Below, piece after piece: positions 31,760-43,200 of a stretch of DNA of 64,000 nt. Both the position numbers and the translations under genes were made by a program. This DNA comes from a virus. The stretch's first letter is position 1. Every line of letters begins with the position of its first letter. The notes beneath the pieces were generated by a model. It saw only the letters and a program-made list of their open reading frames with translations, ran no database searches and had not been told where the DNA came from. The DNA is taken from the IMG/VR virus record IMGVR_UViG_3300022934_000005, positions 49,103 through 113,102 of that record; one strand, given 5' to 3'.

Positions 31760-33306
31760 TGGCTGAATTTGATAGAATATCGTTTAATAGAAAACTTTGG
31801 ACAAGACCAGGACCGTATCTTGCAAAAGTTCTTAACGTGCTTGACCCAGAATATATGGGTTCGTTATCAGTTCAGTTACTAAAATCAAATGAAGTAGGCG
31901 GACCTGATTTATCACAAGCCGGTACATATACAGCAAGATATCTTTCACCCTTTGCTGGACAAACAACAAGATCTGGAATTAGTAAAAATGATACTTATAG
32001 AGATAGCCAACAGTCTTATGGGTTTTGGGCAATCCCGCCTGATCCAGGTACTATAGTACTTGTTATTTTTGCAGAAGGAAATCCTAATCAATGTTACTGG
32101 TTAGGTTGTATCCAAGACAAATATATGAATTTTGCAATGCCTGGTCAAGTATCAACATCATACACAACTGATGGAACTCCTGGAGATTTACAAGGTAAGA
32201 AAATTCCTGTTGCAGAATATAATAAAGTTTTAGAAGAAGGTCTAGGACAAGATCCAACACAGTTTAGAAAACCATACCAAACAGAGTTTGTAAACAATTT
32301 AGAAGAACAAGGATTACTTGAAGACGAAGCAAGAGGAACGTCGACGTCAAGTGCAAGACGAGAAGTACCAAGTGCAGTCTTTGGTATAAGCACACCTGGA
32401 CCATATGATAAGCGTCCTGGATCACCTAATGAGCGAGTAGGAACCACTGCGGATTTTGCAAATATTACACGCTCAAGGCTTGGTGGATCAGAGTTTGTAA
32501 TGGACGATGGCGATGATAAATTGTTGCGTAGAAGCAACGCTTCATCGGGCGGTCCTGATTATGCAAAAGTAATGATGAATGAAGATGATGGCGATCCAAC
32601 ATTACCTCATAACGAATTATTACGTCTTAGAACTAGAACAGGCCATCAGGTACTTTTACATAATACAGAAGATTTAATTTACATTGCTAACTCAAGAGGA
32701 ACTGCCTGGATTGAATTAACATCAGACGGTAAGATTGACATCTATGCAAAAGATAGTATTAGTATGCACACTGAAAATGATTTTAATTTAACAGCAGATA
32801 GAAATGTTACTATTGAAGCAGGTGCTAACATTGCAATAAAAGCAAGTGGAAACTATATAGGAACTAAATCAACACTAGGACAAATTCAAATGGAATCTAG
32901 TGCAAACACAAATATACTTGTTGGAGGAGATACTAAAATAACAACCAATGGCGGTATGCACATTAACACAACATCATATAATTGGTTTACTTCAGGAGGT
33001 ACAACAGAAATTAAAAGTGGTGCTGATCATATCGAATCAGCGGCAAACATTCATATGAATGGTCCATTAGCAACAGAAGCAGGAAAGGTTGGTGCTTTAA
33101 ATACACACAGTCTTCCAGGTCATGCCGCCCATCCTATTTTAGCACAAAGATCTCCACAACACGAACCGTGGAATCATCATGAAAATTTAAATCCGTTAGC
33201 ATTTAAAATTGTAGCAACAGATAGAGACAATGCTGTTACAGTTGCTAACCCAAATCCAGCAACACCAACGCCGGATCCATTTAGAAAGGATTCAGTGGCT
33301 AACTAG
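31759..33306 (+). CDS. gp5: Central spike/hub protein (gp5-like) without lysozyme domain
   Basis: A 515-aa protein. The N-terminal OB-fold is visible (YLAKVLNVLDPEYMGSLSVQ at about residues 19-38; GFWAIPPDPGTIVLVIFAEG, then CYWLGCIQD). A linker region with Pro/Gly/Arg follows, then from about residue 280 a repetitive beta-helix: short strands such as NVTIEAGANIAIKASG and TNILVGGDTKITTNGGMHIN. This matches the gp5 needle. The T4 gp5 lysozyme domain (E-x8-D-x5-T type) is absent, so cell-wall digestion must be provided elsewhere or is not needed. Coupled to the hub gene by a one-base overlap. Confidence 0.88.
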   Translation: MAEFDRISFNRKLWTRPGPYLAKVLNVLDPEYMGSLSVQLLKSNEVGGPDLSQAGTYTARYLSPFAGQTTRSGISKNDTYRDSQQSYGFWAIPPDPGTIVLVIFAEGNPNQCYWLGCIQDKYMNFAMPGQVSTSYTTDGTPGDLQGKKIPVAEYNKVLEEGLGQDPTQFRKPYQTEFVNNLEEQGLLEDEARGTSTSSARREVPSAVFGISTPGPYDKRPGSPNERVGTTADFANITRSRLGGSEFVMDDGDDKLLRRSNASSGGPDYAKVMMNEDDGDPTLPHNELLRLRTRTGHQVLLHNTEDLIYIANSRGTAWIELTSDGKIDIYAKDSISMHTENDFNLTADRNVTIEAGANIAIKASGNYIGTKSTLGQIQMESSANTNILVGGDTKITTNGGMHINTTSYNWFTSGGTTEIKSGADHIESAANIHMNGPLATEAGKVGALNTHSLPGHAAHPILAQRSPQHEPWNHHENLNPLAFKIVATDRDNAVTVANPNPATPTPDPFRKDSVAN

Positions 33307-33322
33307 GTAGGTAAATATTGTT

Positions 33323-33760
33323 ATGGCAGATTTATACAAAAATATTAAGGTTAAAAGTCCAAAGGCTAACAACAATCCCCCGACGACAACTAATCGTGCT
33401 TATAAAGGATTGAGTACTGTAAACCCTGAAAATAACAGTACTGTATTGTACGATATTGGATTAATTAAACAAGATTTGCTAAACCATTTTCACATAAGAC
33501 AAGGTGAAAAATTAGAAAACCCGGAATTTGGAACAATTATTTGGGACGCAATTCATGAACCTATGACAGAAAGCATGAAAGAAGCAATTACAAAGAATGT
33601 TCAAGATATTGTTGACGCTGATCCTAGGATTGTCGTTAATCAAGTTACTATAGACACATACGAAAGTGGTATCTTAATTGATTGTGATTTAACTTATCTA
33701 CCATACAATATTAGTGAAAAAATGCGTATGACATTTGACGACAGTATGGGACTGATTTAA
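33323..33760 (+). CDS. gp25: Baseplate wedge protein (gp25-like)
   Basis: A 145-aa protein (T4: 132). The region LINHF-like KQDLLNHFHIRQGEKLENPE (about residues 49-68) and FGTIIWDAIHEP is the gp25/GPW signature, and RIVVNQVTIDTYESGILIDC lies near 112. gp25 joins wedge to sheath and triggers contraction. Sits 48 nt before gp6, with a late promoter in that gap. Confidence 0.94.
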   Translation: MADLYKNIKVKSPKANNNPPTTTNRAYKGLSTVNPENNSTVLYDIGLIKQDLLNHFHIRQGEKLENPEFGTIIWDAIHEPMTESMKEAITKNVQDIVDADPRIVVNQVTIDTYESGILIDCDLTYLPYNISEKMRMTFDDSMGLI

Positions 33761-33780
33761 GTACGTAGTTAACTCAATCA

Positions 33781-33788
33781 AATAAATA
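33781..33788 (+). promoter_or_regulatory. Late promoter (AATAAATA) before gp6
   Basis: Plus-strand AATAAATACTG, 21 nt before the gp6 ATG, followed by TATAAT and an AAGGAAAG ribosome site. Confidence 0.75.
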
Positions 33789-33808
33789 CTGTATAATAAG
33801 GAAAGCAA

Positions 33809-36800
33809 ATGTCATCGACAAATAGACAAAACAGATTATTAGTTGCAGAAGATTGGGCCAAAGTATACCAATCTTTCCGTAACGCAGAATTTAAGTCATA
33901 TGATTTCGACAATCTACGTCGAACAATGATCTCTTATCTTAGAGAAAATTATCCAGAAGATTTTAACGATTACATCGAGTCAAGTGAGTATCTTGCATTA
34001 ATCGACCTTATTGCTTTCCTAGGTCAAAACATTGCTTTCCGTATTGATCTTAATGCAAGAGAAAACTTTTTAGAACTTGCTTCACGTAGAGAAAGTATTC
34101 TGCGTTTAGCACGTTTGTTGTCTTACAATCCTAAACGTAATATTGCCGCTAACGGCTTGTTAAAAATGGAAAGTATTACAACTAGTGAAGATGTAATTGA
34201 CAGTAACGGTACTAACTTATCTGGACAAACTATTATTTGGAATGATCCTTCAAATTCAAATTGGAGAGAGCAGTTTGATAGAACACTAAATGCGGCACTT
34301 CCTAATAACAGTCCGTACGGTAAGCCAATTAAGAAAGACAATGTTGAAGGAATTCCTACAGACCAATACAGACTTAATGCTTCAAACACTGATGTACCTG
34401 TTTACACATTTACAAAAAATGTTGATGGACGTAATTTACAATTCCAGATTGTTTCTACAGATGTTACTGATGGTATTATTTCTGAAGAAGCACCGTTACC
34501 AGGAAACAGTTTAGCATTTTTATATAGAGACGACGGTAGAGGTCCTGGATCAACTAACTCGGGATTTTTTGCACACTTTAGACAAGGTACACTTGACCAA
34601 GGCGAGTTTACAATTAATCGACCTAGTACTAACCAAACAGTAAACATTGAAGCAACAAATGTTAATAATACTGACCTTTGGTTATACAAATTAAATTCGG
34701 TTGGTGCTGAAGATCAGTTATGGACCAAAGTTGATGCACTTGAAGGTAACAACATTGTTTATAACAGTACAAGAAAAGACCAAAGAAACGTTTACGCTGT
34801 GCTAACAAGAACAGGTGATGCTGTAGATCTTATTTTCTCAGACGGTACATTTGGTAACTTACCTAAAGGTACATTTAGAACCTACTATAGAACAAGTGCT
34901 AATGATGAGTTTAATATTGTACCTGCAGATATGCAAAGTATTTCAGTTACAATTCCTTATACTTCTAAAGCAGGAAACCAAGAAACTTTAAACATTACAT
35001 TTAGTTTAAAGTACACAGTTGATAACAGTTCATTTAGTGAAACAAATGCAAGTATTAGAGATAATGCTCCTGCAACTTATTATACACAAAACAGAATGGT
35101 TACAGGTGAAGACTATCAAGTTGCACCATTAGCAGTTAGCCAAGAAATTATTAAAGTTAAAACAGTAAACAGAACAGCAAGTGGTATTTCAAGATACTTT
35201 GATTTATTAGATGCAACAGGAAAATATTCTAGTACAAATATATTTGGTACTGATGGTGCATTGTATAAAGAAGATACTGTTAATAAAACTTCGTTTACTT
35301 TTTCAACAAGAACTGATGTTGAAGGAACTATTGAAAACGTAATTACACCAATCCTTTCACAAACAGAGCAGATTAATTTTTACTTAGACAAGTTTCCTAA
35401 AGTATTAGTTGCAGACTTACAAGCAACTTGGAAACAAAATAGCAGTGGAACAAATTACAGCACAGGTAGTTTAATTGAAACAGCAGATCAAAGATACCAA
35501 GTTGGTGTATTTACTGGTAGCGGATTAAGATTTATCGAAGCAGGAAGTTTGTGTAAATTTACTGCACCAACAGGATATCATTTTAAAGATGAAAAACTAG
35601 TAGTTGGACAAGCAAATTACACAGGATCAAAAACATATATGTGGTCCAAGGTTGTTAGTGTTGCTGGTGACGGCACAGTTGATAACGAGGACGGAACAGG
35701 TCCTATTATTTTTAATGATGTAGTTCCTGAAGGTGCAATTCTAATTGAAATTAGACCTAAGTTTGCACGTTCGTTAGTTGCTGACGTTAAATCACAAATT
35801 ATTGATCAAATTTTTGCATATAAAACATTTGGGTTAAGATACGATTACAGCCAACGTCAATGGCGTGTTGTTACAGAAAATAACTTAGACATTATTGGAT
35901 CGTTTTCAACTGGTAAAACAGGCGATCTTACAAACCAGCAATTAGATGCAAGTTGGTTGCTGTTATTTGAAACAGACGGCGAAACTTATAATGTTGAATA
36001 TAGAGGACTTCGTTATGTTTTTGAAAGTAACGAAGAAATTAGATTCTATTATGATAGCAAAAATAAAATTTATGATAATACAACAGGACAGATTATAAAA
36101 GACAAAATTAAAGTACTATCAATTAATACTATGCCTGATGATACTTCTCCGTTCAACCTTGACTATGATTGGCAAGTTGTTAAAGAGTATAGAGATCCAG
36201 AAGGATACATTGATAGTAAAAAAGTAGAAGTTGGATTTTTTGATACAGATGACGATTCTGTAGTTGATGACCCTGAAACATTTATTCAAGTAGTTGCACC
36301 TACAGTTAACCCAACATCTAAATGGGTGTTTACTAAAAAGTATGTTACTACTGATAACATTGATGATTACAAATATGTTGATAACGATAGCGAAAATATT
36401 ACTGTTGTAGAAAACGAAGGACTTGTTGGCTCACTAAGCGGATTAGCAGACGGTAAAACATTTTATATTGTAGCAACAGATGTGTTTAAAAAATACAACA
36501 AAACTTCAGGACTACTTGAATTAACTACAGATTATAGAGCCTACGTTGGAAGAGATAAAATAAAATTCCAATACATTCATTCTGCAGACGACGATTCAAG
36601 GATTGATCCAAGCAGTACTAATATAAACGATACCTATTTATTAACTAAGCAATATGATACTGCTTTTAGACTGTATTTGTCGGGTGTAACTGCAACCAAA
36701 CCGTTACCACCTAGCAGTGATGCATTATTCAACAACTATGGTAGTGAAATTAATAAAATTAAATCAATTAGTGATGATGTAATTTATCATCCAGTTAAGT

Positions 36801-37231
36801 ATAAAGTGTTATTTGGAAGCAAAGCGGATACAGATGTGCAGGCAATATTTAAAATTGTTAAAAACCCAGACGAAGTTGTAAACGACAACGACATTAAAGC
36901 ACAAGTTGTTGCCGCAATCAATGAATTCTTTGCATTAGAGAATTGGGACTTTGGTGATACATTCCACTTTGCAGAACTAAGCACTTACATAATGAATAGA
37001 GTTACTCCTGACATTGTTAACTTAGTAATTGTTCCTAGACAAGATTCATCAGCATTTGGTAGTTTATTTGAAATTAAATCAGAAAACGATGAAATTTTTA
37101 TTAGCGGAGCAACAGTTGACGATGTTGAGATTATTGATGCAATTACAGCAAGTAGGCTTAAAGCATCAGGTAGTGTTGTAACATCAGGTACAGCAACAAC
37201 ATCAGGAATTGTAAGTGGAACAAGTTACTAG
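33809..37231 (+). CDS. gp6: Baseplate wedge protein (gp6-like), enlarged
   Basis: An 1,140-aa protein; T4 gp6 is 660. The N-terminus has the gp6/gpJ family signature: YDFDNLRRTMISYLRENYPE and YIESSEYLALIDLIAFLGQN (about residues 31-72), then the NARENFLELASRRESILRLA helix. The C-terminal region (KAQVVAAINEFFALENWDFG near 1035) also matches. Extra length is in the middle, as an Asn/Thr/Asp-rich beta region. gp6 dimers form the continuous ring of the inner baseplate. Own late promoter; the giant gp7-position gene follows by 17 nt. Confidence 0.93.
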   Translation: MSSTNRQNRLLVAEDWAKVYQSFRNAEFKSYDFDNLRRTMISYLRENYPEDFNDYIESSEYLALIDLIAFLGQNIAFRIDLNARENFLELASRRESILRLARLLSYNPKRNIAANGLLKMESITTSEDVIDSNGTNLSGQTIIWNDPSNSNWREQFDRTLNAALPNNSPYGKPIKKDNVEGIPTDQYRLNASNTDVPVYTFTKNVDGRNLQFQIVSTDVTDGIISEEAPLPGNSLAFLYRDDGRGPGSTNSGFFAHFRQGTLDQGEFTINRPSTNQTVNIEATNVNNTDLWLYKLNSVGAEDQLWTKVDALEGNNIVYNSTRKDQRNVYAVLTRTGDAVDLIFSDGTFGNLPKGTFRTYYRTSANDEFNIVPADMQSISVTIPYTSKAGNQETLNITFSLKYTVDNSSFSETNASIRDNAPATYYTQNRMVTGEDYQVAPLAVSQEIIKVKTVNRTASGISRYFDLLDATGKYSSTNIFGTDGALYKEDTVNKTSFTFSTRTDVEGTIENVITPILSQTEQINFYLDKFPKVLVADLQATWKQNSSGTNYSTGSLIETADQRYQVGVFTGSGLRFIEAGSLCKFTAPTGYHFKDEKLVVGQANYTGSKTYMWSKVVSVAGDGTVDNEDGTGPIIFNDVVPEGAILIEIRPKFARSLVADVKSQIIDQIFAYKTFGLRYDYSQRQWRVVTENNLDIIGSFSTGKTGDLTNQQLDASWLLLFETDGETYNVEYRGLRYVFESNEEIRFYYDSKNKIYDNTTGQIIKDKIKVLSINTMPDDTSPFNLDYDWQVVKEYRDPEGYIDSKKVEVGFFDTDDDSVVDDPETFIQVVAPTVNPTSKWVFTKKYVTTDNIDDYKYVDNDSENITVVENEGLVGSLSGLADGKTFYIVATDVFKKYNKTSGLLELTTDYRAYVGRDKIKFQYIHSADDDSRIDPSSTNINDTYLLTKQYDTAFRLYLSGVTATKPLPPSSDALFNNYGSEINKIKSISDDVIYHPVKYKVLFGSKADTDVQAIFKIVKNPDEVVNDNDIKAQVVAAINEFFALENWDFGDTFHFAELSTYIMNRVTPDIVNLVIVPRQDSSAFGSLFEIKSENDEIFISGATVDDVEIIDAITASRLKASGSVVTSGTATTSGIVSGTSY

Positions 37232-37248
37232 TAGAGGAATGATTACTA

Positions 37249-40200
37249 ATGGCATTTAATGATAATCAGAATGATTCACCATTACCAGTAGGCGCTAATC
37301 AAAGTCGCAGAACAAGCGTCGACCATCTTCCGAGATATTTTAGAACAGACACTAACAAAAAGTTTCTATCTGCTACACTTGACCAACTTTTAAGTCCGGG
37401 CGTTGCAGAAAAGATCTCTGCATACTACGGCCGTAGAATTGCAAAAGCAAGACAAGCAGATGACAACTATGTTGAAGATGTTTCAACTGCACGTGAAAAT
37501 TATCAATTTGAACCAGCAACAATAGTTAAAGACGAACTTGATAACGTAACGTTTTACAAAGATTATAACGACTATAAAAACCAACTAAAAGCATTTGGCG
37601 GAACTGTTTCAAATGATGATGTTTTAAATAGACAAGAATATTACTCTTGGTCGCCAAAGATTAATTGGGATAAGTTTACTAACTTTAGAGAATATTATTG
37701 GTTACCAAACGGTCCAATTGGTATCGGTATTGTCGGACAAGCAAAAGATGTTGAAAGCACGTTTACTGTAACAAGCAAAGATAATGTTGACAATAGATCT
37801 TATTTGTTTACTCCAGACGGATTAACATCTAATCCTACATTAAAATTATACAGAGGACAAACATATACGTTTGATATTAATGCTCCTGGTATGCCATTGA
37901 CGTTTAGAACTGCACGTAGTTTAGATGCAGATGTTCTTTATACAGACGGTATCGATGACAGCACAGGACAAACAGATGTAGGTACAGTTACTTTTGAAGT
38001 TGACATTAATGCACCCGATACGTTATATTATGTTAACGCAAATGATATTAATGCAAGTGGACTAATTAAAATTTACGACATTGTTGATAACAGTTTTATC
38101 GATGTTGAAAATGATGTTATTGGCAAAAAGTCTTATAAAATGAATAATGGTTATGAACTTTCAAATGGTATGAAAGTTTATTTCCGAGGACAAGTAACCC
38201 CTGAAAAATATGCTAAAGGTGAATGGTATGTTGAAGGTGTTGGTGATGCTATACGTTTAGTATCAGAACAGCAGTTACAGATCCCCGGAGCATACTCTAC
38301 AGAAAAACCTGTTTTGTTTGATACAGAGGCATTTGACAGATTACCTTTTAGTAATGCAAACAGTTATGCTGGAACAAAAGATTATATTCTTATTAACCGT
38401 GCAAGTAAAAACTTAAATAGTTGGTCAAGATATAATAGATGGTTCCATAGAGATGTAATTGAAACCACAGCAGTAATTAACAATATTGTTCCAGAGATTG
38501 ATCAAGAAAATCGTGCAAAGCGTCCTATTATTGAATTTGACGCAGATCTTAAATTGTTTAACTATGGAACTGAAGCAAAAGCAGATGTTGACTTAATTGA
38601 TACATTCACACAAGATGTATTTTCAACTATTGAAGGACAACTAGGTTATAACATTGACGGACAAGATGTAACTGATGGTATGCGTATTTTGTTTAACGCA
38701 GACCCAGATTCATTTGTTGCTGGTAGAATTTTTAAAGTTAACTTTATTACACACAATAATGTTAGACAAATTAGTTTAATTGAAGAAACTGATGGCAAGC
38801 CATTATTAAATGAAACCGTACTTGTTAAGCGTGGCAACGAAAACAAAGGTTTAATTTACTATTATGATGGAACAACTTGGAAAAAGACACAAGAAAAAAC
38901 ATCAGTAAACCAATCACCGTTGTTTGATTTGTATGATGATAGCGGATATGTGTTTAACGACAGTACTGTTTATCCTAGTTCAACATTTGCTGGTAATAAA
39001 TTATTCAGTTACAAACAAGGTACAGGTACAGTTGATTCTGAATTAGGTTTTGCTCTATCATATCGAGCATTAGAAAACACTGGTGATATTGTATTTGATT
39101 TTAATATTTCAGGTGACGAATTTAATTACCAAGACGGTACAGATATCTTAACTGTTAAAACTGATATCGGTTTACTTAGAAAGTATACTACTAGAGAAGA
39201 ATTTGATTATGTTAATGGCTGGGAAAAGGGTTTTGCTCACAGCCAACAACTAGTACAAAGACAATATATTGTTGATACACAAACAAATGATTTTGCTATT
39301 GACGTTTACAATCGTAGCGGCGATCTTAATGACTTGTGGTACAGAGTTTATGTTAATGATGTTAGGAAAACAGATTTAGTAGACTTTAGTATTGTAAGAG
39401 TAAATGGAATTGCGTATGTTAACTTTATGAAACCGTTAACAGCCGGCGATAATCTATTAATTAAAACAAGAAGTGCAACAACAAAAAATTCAAATGGCGT
39501 TTATGAATTTCCAATTAATTTAGAACGCAATCCTCAGAATGAAAATATTAAATCGTTTACACTAGGCGAAGTAAATGATCACGTACAGAGTATTACAGAA
39601 AATTCAGACAAGTGGTCGGGAACATTTCCAGGTGTAAGTAATTTACGAGATCTAGGATCTGTATCAACTTATGGTGACAAATTTGTACAGCATTCGGGTT
39701 TAACAAATTTAAGTTTATATCATATTACTAATAAAGATTCAAACATTGTTAAGTCAATGCGTTTTGCTAAAAATGAATATGCTAAATTTAAACGGTTATT
39801 CTTACGTTCAGCAGAAACACTAGGCTTTGACGGTAATCTTCAAATACACTTTGAGAAAGTAATAGCAGACGTTAACAAAAACAAAACTAACGATATGCCG
39901 TTCTTCTTTAGTGATATGATTGGCCATGGAACATTTAAATTAACAGAACATACAGTTAGAGATTCTGATCAAGGCTACTACAGTTTAAGACAGGATTTTA
40001 ATTTAAGAACACTTTCAGATAAAGCAGTAGGTGTATATGTAAATGATGTACAACTGATCGAAGGAGCAGATTATATCTTTGAAGAAGGTTTTGAAAGTTT
40101 TGTTAATATTACAAAAGTTTTAACTCCGGGTGATATAATTAAAATTTACGAGTTTGAAAGCACTAACGGATCATTTATTCCTCCAACACCAACTAAGTTT

Positions 40201-43200
40201 GGATTGTATCCTAAGTTTATTCCGTCTAAGTATATTGACGATACTTATAGAGAGCCTGTAGAAGTAATTCAAGGACACGACGGCAGTATTTTTAAATGCT
40301 ATGGTGACTATAGAGATGATTTATTATTAGAATTAGAAACTAGAATCTATAATAATATTAAAGTACAATACGATACAAATTTAATTGACATTCATGAATT
40401 CCTAGGCGGCGAATTTAGAGATACGGGTATTACAGCAGAGTCGATTGATAAAGTTATGATTACTGACTTTACTGAATGGCTAACTATTTTAGGAAACCTG
40501 GACTACACTGATAATAGTTTTTATGAAAGAACAGATTCATTTACTTTTAACTACTCAAGAACACTAACACCTAAATTAACTAAAAGTTTAGGCTTCTGGA
40601 GATCAATTTACAAGAAAGCATATGATACTGATCGTCCTCATACCCATCCATGGGAAATCTTAGGGTTTAGTATTAAACCTACATGGTGGAATGATGTATA
40701 CGGTCCAGCGCCGTACACTAGTGAAAATAAAATTTTATGGACAGACATTGAAGAAGGCATTATTAGAGAACCTGGCAAGCCATTAGAATATAAATCACAA
40801 TATGCTCGTCCTGGTGTAACTAATTGGATTCCAGTAGACGATAGCGGCGCACTTTTGAGTCCTTTAGCAAGTAACTATTCAAAAGAATTTACAGCAACTA
40901 ATTCTAAGTTTCCATTTACATTTGGTGATATGGCACCAACAGAAAATGCTTGGCGTAGAAGTTCAGAATATCCTTTTGCATTACTAACTGCTTGGTTAGT
41001 AACTCAACCTAGTAAGATTATGGGGTTAGGTTGGGATAGAAGTAGAATTATTCGTAACAATGCAGGATTAATTGTTTATAAAGATACTTTAAAAGCATTG
41101 CGTTTACAAGACATTGTATTTCCTAACACAGTAGAAGATACAACACGTACATATACAGCAGGATTTGTAAATTATATTGCTGATTATATGAATTCAAAAA
41201 CAGTTAATGTTTATTCGCAGTATAAAGAAAACTTAACATCTATATCAAATCAATTAGGATTTAAAATTGGTGGATTTACTTCAAAGAATAAATTTAGATT
41301 AGTACTTGACAGTAGAACACCTTACAACCAAGGTAACGTATTTGTTCCAGAAGAAAACTATGATGTATTTTTAAATTCAAGTTCACCTGTTGAAGTTGTA
41401 AGTTACAGTGGTGTTATTATTGAGAAGAAAACAAATGGATTTGTAATTCGTGGATACGATAAAACAGCACCATACTTTAAATATTATACTCCGGTTGTAC
41501 TAGCAAACGATCCTTTAATTAATGTAGGCGGTATTTCAGAATCATTTGTTGAATGGACAGCAAATAAAACATACGCACAAGGTGCTATTGTTAGATTTGG
41601 ATCTGAGTTTTATGCAACTAAAGAATCACATCAAAGTACAGACGGATTTGATCAAAGCAAGTTTCAAAAGTTAGTAGACCTTCCTGTTAAAGGCGGACGT
41701 TCTGCATACTTTAGACGTAACTTTAATAAAGAAATTAATAGCGAGCCGTTAGAACTTGCGTATGGTACTACCTTGAGAACAGTTCAAGAGGTTGTTGATT
41801 TCTTATTAGGATACGGAAATTATTTAGAAACAGTTGGATTTGATTTTAATAATTTTAATGCAGACATTAATCTTGTTGAAAACTGGTCAACAAGTGCAAG
41901 AGAATTTATGTTCTGGACAACACAAGGTTGGAAAGAAAATAGTGTTATTACGTTATCGCCTGGAGCAAATAGATTAGAACTAAGTTCGAAATATATTATA
42001 GCAGACAATGTGTTTGATGATTTCTATGATTATTCAATATTAAAATCTGATGGTAAAAAACTATTACAAGAATATGTAAAAGTATTTAGAGATAGAGATA
42101 ATAACTTTACAGTACAAGTTAGAAATACTGCTGATGGTATATTTGCAATTAAAATTCCTTTATTGCAAAAAGAACACGTTTGTATTATTGACAACGAAAC
42201 AGTTTTCAAAGACATTGTGTATGACCAGCCAGCAGGATACAGACAAGAACGCATTAAGGTTTTAGGGTATAGAACAGATGACTGGACAGGTGGCTTAAAC
42301 ATTCCAGGATTTGTGTACGACGAAGCAAGAACAACACAATGGGCTTCTTGGCAAGATTATTCAATCGGCGATACTGTAAAATATAAAGAATTTTATTATG
42401 TTGCTAAAAATAAAATTCCTGGAACAAACGTTTTTAATAATGATGACTGGCAAAAACTAGAAGAAAGACCAGAGTCTGGACTTATTGCTAACTTAGATTA
42501 TAAAGCAAAACAGTTTGGCGATTTTTACGATCTAGATACAGACAACTTCGACTCAGATACCCAACGGGTTGCACAACACTTAATTGGTTATCAAAAACGA
42601 CAGTATCTAGAAAACATCATTCAAGATGATGTATCTCAGTATAAGTTTTATCAAGGATTTATTCAAGATAAAGGAACACAAAATAGTTTAACAAAATTAT
42701 TTGATGCATTATCAAATACAAACGAAGATAGTTTAGAGTTTTTTGAAGAATGGGCAATTCGTTTAGGACAATACGGCTCAAGTGATTCATTTGAAGAAGT
42801 TGAATTTACTTTAGACGAATCTAAGTTTAGATTAAGTCCACAGCCTGTTGAACTTGTTGATACTATTGATGGAACAGAAACAGACCTAATTTATAGACAA
42901 AGACCGTTTGAAGTTTACTTAAAACCAAATGATTATAATCATAAACCGTTTCCAACAAATACTAATGTAAAATATGTTTATGATACAGCAGGATACGTTA
43001 ATGCTGATGATGTTAAAATTAGTTTAGCAAATTATGATGATATTTTAACACAGTCGGTTAACGATTATAATGTTGACGATTATTTATGGATTGGTAAAAA
43101 AGGTTTAAGTTGGACAGTTTTAAAATACGTTAGAACAGACGACAGGGTTGAAAGTGTTACCAAAGATGGTGACTTAGTACGTATTAAACTAGAAGGCCAA

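Noticed and set aside
31759-33306. Tail lysozyme in the gp5-like protein
   Set aside because: No Glu/Asp/Thr catalytic arrangement or lysozyme-like segment could be seen between the OB fold and the beta-helix.
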